The notes under the pieces are model-generated. The model was not told where the DNA came from and did no database searches. It saw only the letters and a list, made by a program, of their open reading frames with translations. The position numbers and the translations under genes are program-made. Of a stretch of DNA of 11,775 nucleotides, positions 11,763-11,775 are shown one piece after another. Numbering within the stretch: position 1 is the first letter of the stretch; each line of letters opens with the position of its first letter. The stretch comes from an uncultured Nitrososphaera sp. (lineage in GTDB: Archaea; Thermoproteota; Nitrososphaeria; Nitrososphaerales; Nitrososphaeraceae), in contig NZ_CAMLDP010000061.1 of NCBI RefSeq assembly GCF_946478925.1, positions 1-11,775 on the forward strand, written 5' to 3'.

Positions 11763-11775
11763 TGCAGTGCAATGC
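11763..11775. promoter_or_regulatory. TGCA palindrome, copy 10 (cut by window end)
   Basis: TGCAGTGCAATGC is visible, and the final A would lie just outside the window. It is 39 bp from ATG 11723 of the alcohol dehydrogenase. A divergent plus-strand gene starting about 45 bp further on is predicted by analogy with the other copies. Confidence 0.7.

Noticed and set aside
129..11775. TGCA copies as a CRISPR array or transposon ends
   Set aside because: Copies are 14 bp, hundreds to thousands of bases apart and irregular, with no spacers or transposase. Their tie to start codons points to regulation.

Overview
The window looks like chromosomal DNA of a group I.1b (soil-type) ammonia-oxidising archaeon, class Nitrososphaeria. 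This is inferred from three things. Genes sit behind TATA-like boxes 22-27 bp upstream of start codons and mostly lack Shine-Dalgarno sequences, which is the archaeal leaderless style. There is a thermosome remnant. The gene set (many stand-alone CBS-pair proteins, universal stress proteins, a CBS-C2H2 fusion, an archaeal P-II protein) fits the group. The species cannot be named from the sequence alone.

Layout. 1-624: a decayed small helix-turn-helix gene and otherwise empty sequence. 625-1311 (+): VIT1/CCC1-type metal transporter. 1312-1646: remnant of a thermosome N-terminus. 1647-1970 (+): unknown protein. 2168-2512 (-) and 2603-3040 (+): divergent P-II (GlnK-like) and CBS-pair genes. 3052-3656 (-): Hsp20 and, translationally coupled to it, a 51-residue cysteine-rich protein. 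3756-3875 (+): a tiny membrane-protein ORF interrupted by TGA. 4051-4356 (-) and 4469-4921 (+): divergent zinc-ribbon and UspA genes. 4928-5320 (-): SnoaL/NTF2-like protein. 5403-6014 (-): ribbon-helix-helix protein. 6061-6502 (-): UspA pseudogene. 6507-7064 (-): CBS pair with C2H2 finger, divergent from the operon CBS pair (7163) - UspA (7668) - APC permease (8087-9421) on +. 9696-10672 (+): small helix-turn-helix protein followed by a four-CBS protein. 10665-11723 (-): zinc alcohol dehydrogenase.

The unifying signal is a 14-bp near-palindrome, TGCA-K-TGCA-M-TGCA (reducible to TGCA-N6-TGCA), seen ten times. Nearly every copy lies 36-46 bp upstream of a start codon and just upstream of a TATA-like box, which is where an archaeal activator would bind. 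Four copies sit centrally between divergent genes and could serve both. The genes so marked are P-II, CBS proteins, Hsp20, UspA, cysteine-rich proteins, SnoaL-like, helix-turn-helix and alcohol dehydrogenase, plus the thermosome remnant. They read as one stress or energy-sensing regulon packed into about 12 kb. VIT1 and the ribbon-helix-helix gene lack the motif. The trans-acting factor is not identified. The 54-residue helix-turn-helix protein and the ribbon-helix-helix protein are the two candidates in the window.

The region also shows decay: a UspA pseudogene, a thermosome fragment, a broken helix-turn-helix gene and a TGA-interrupted mini-ORF. Three of these, all except the UspA pseudogene, still have the motif in front of them. 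The UspA pseudogene is the last gene of a motif-headed operon.
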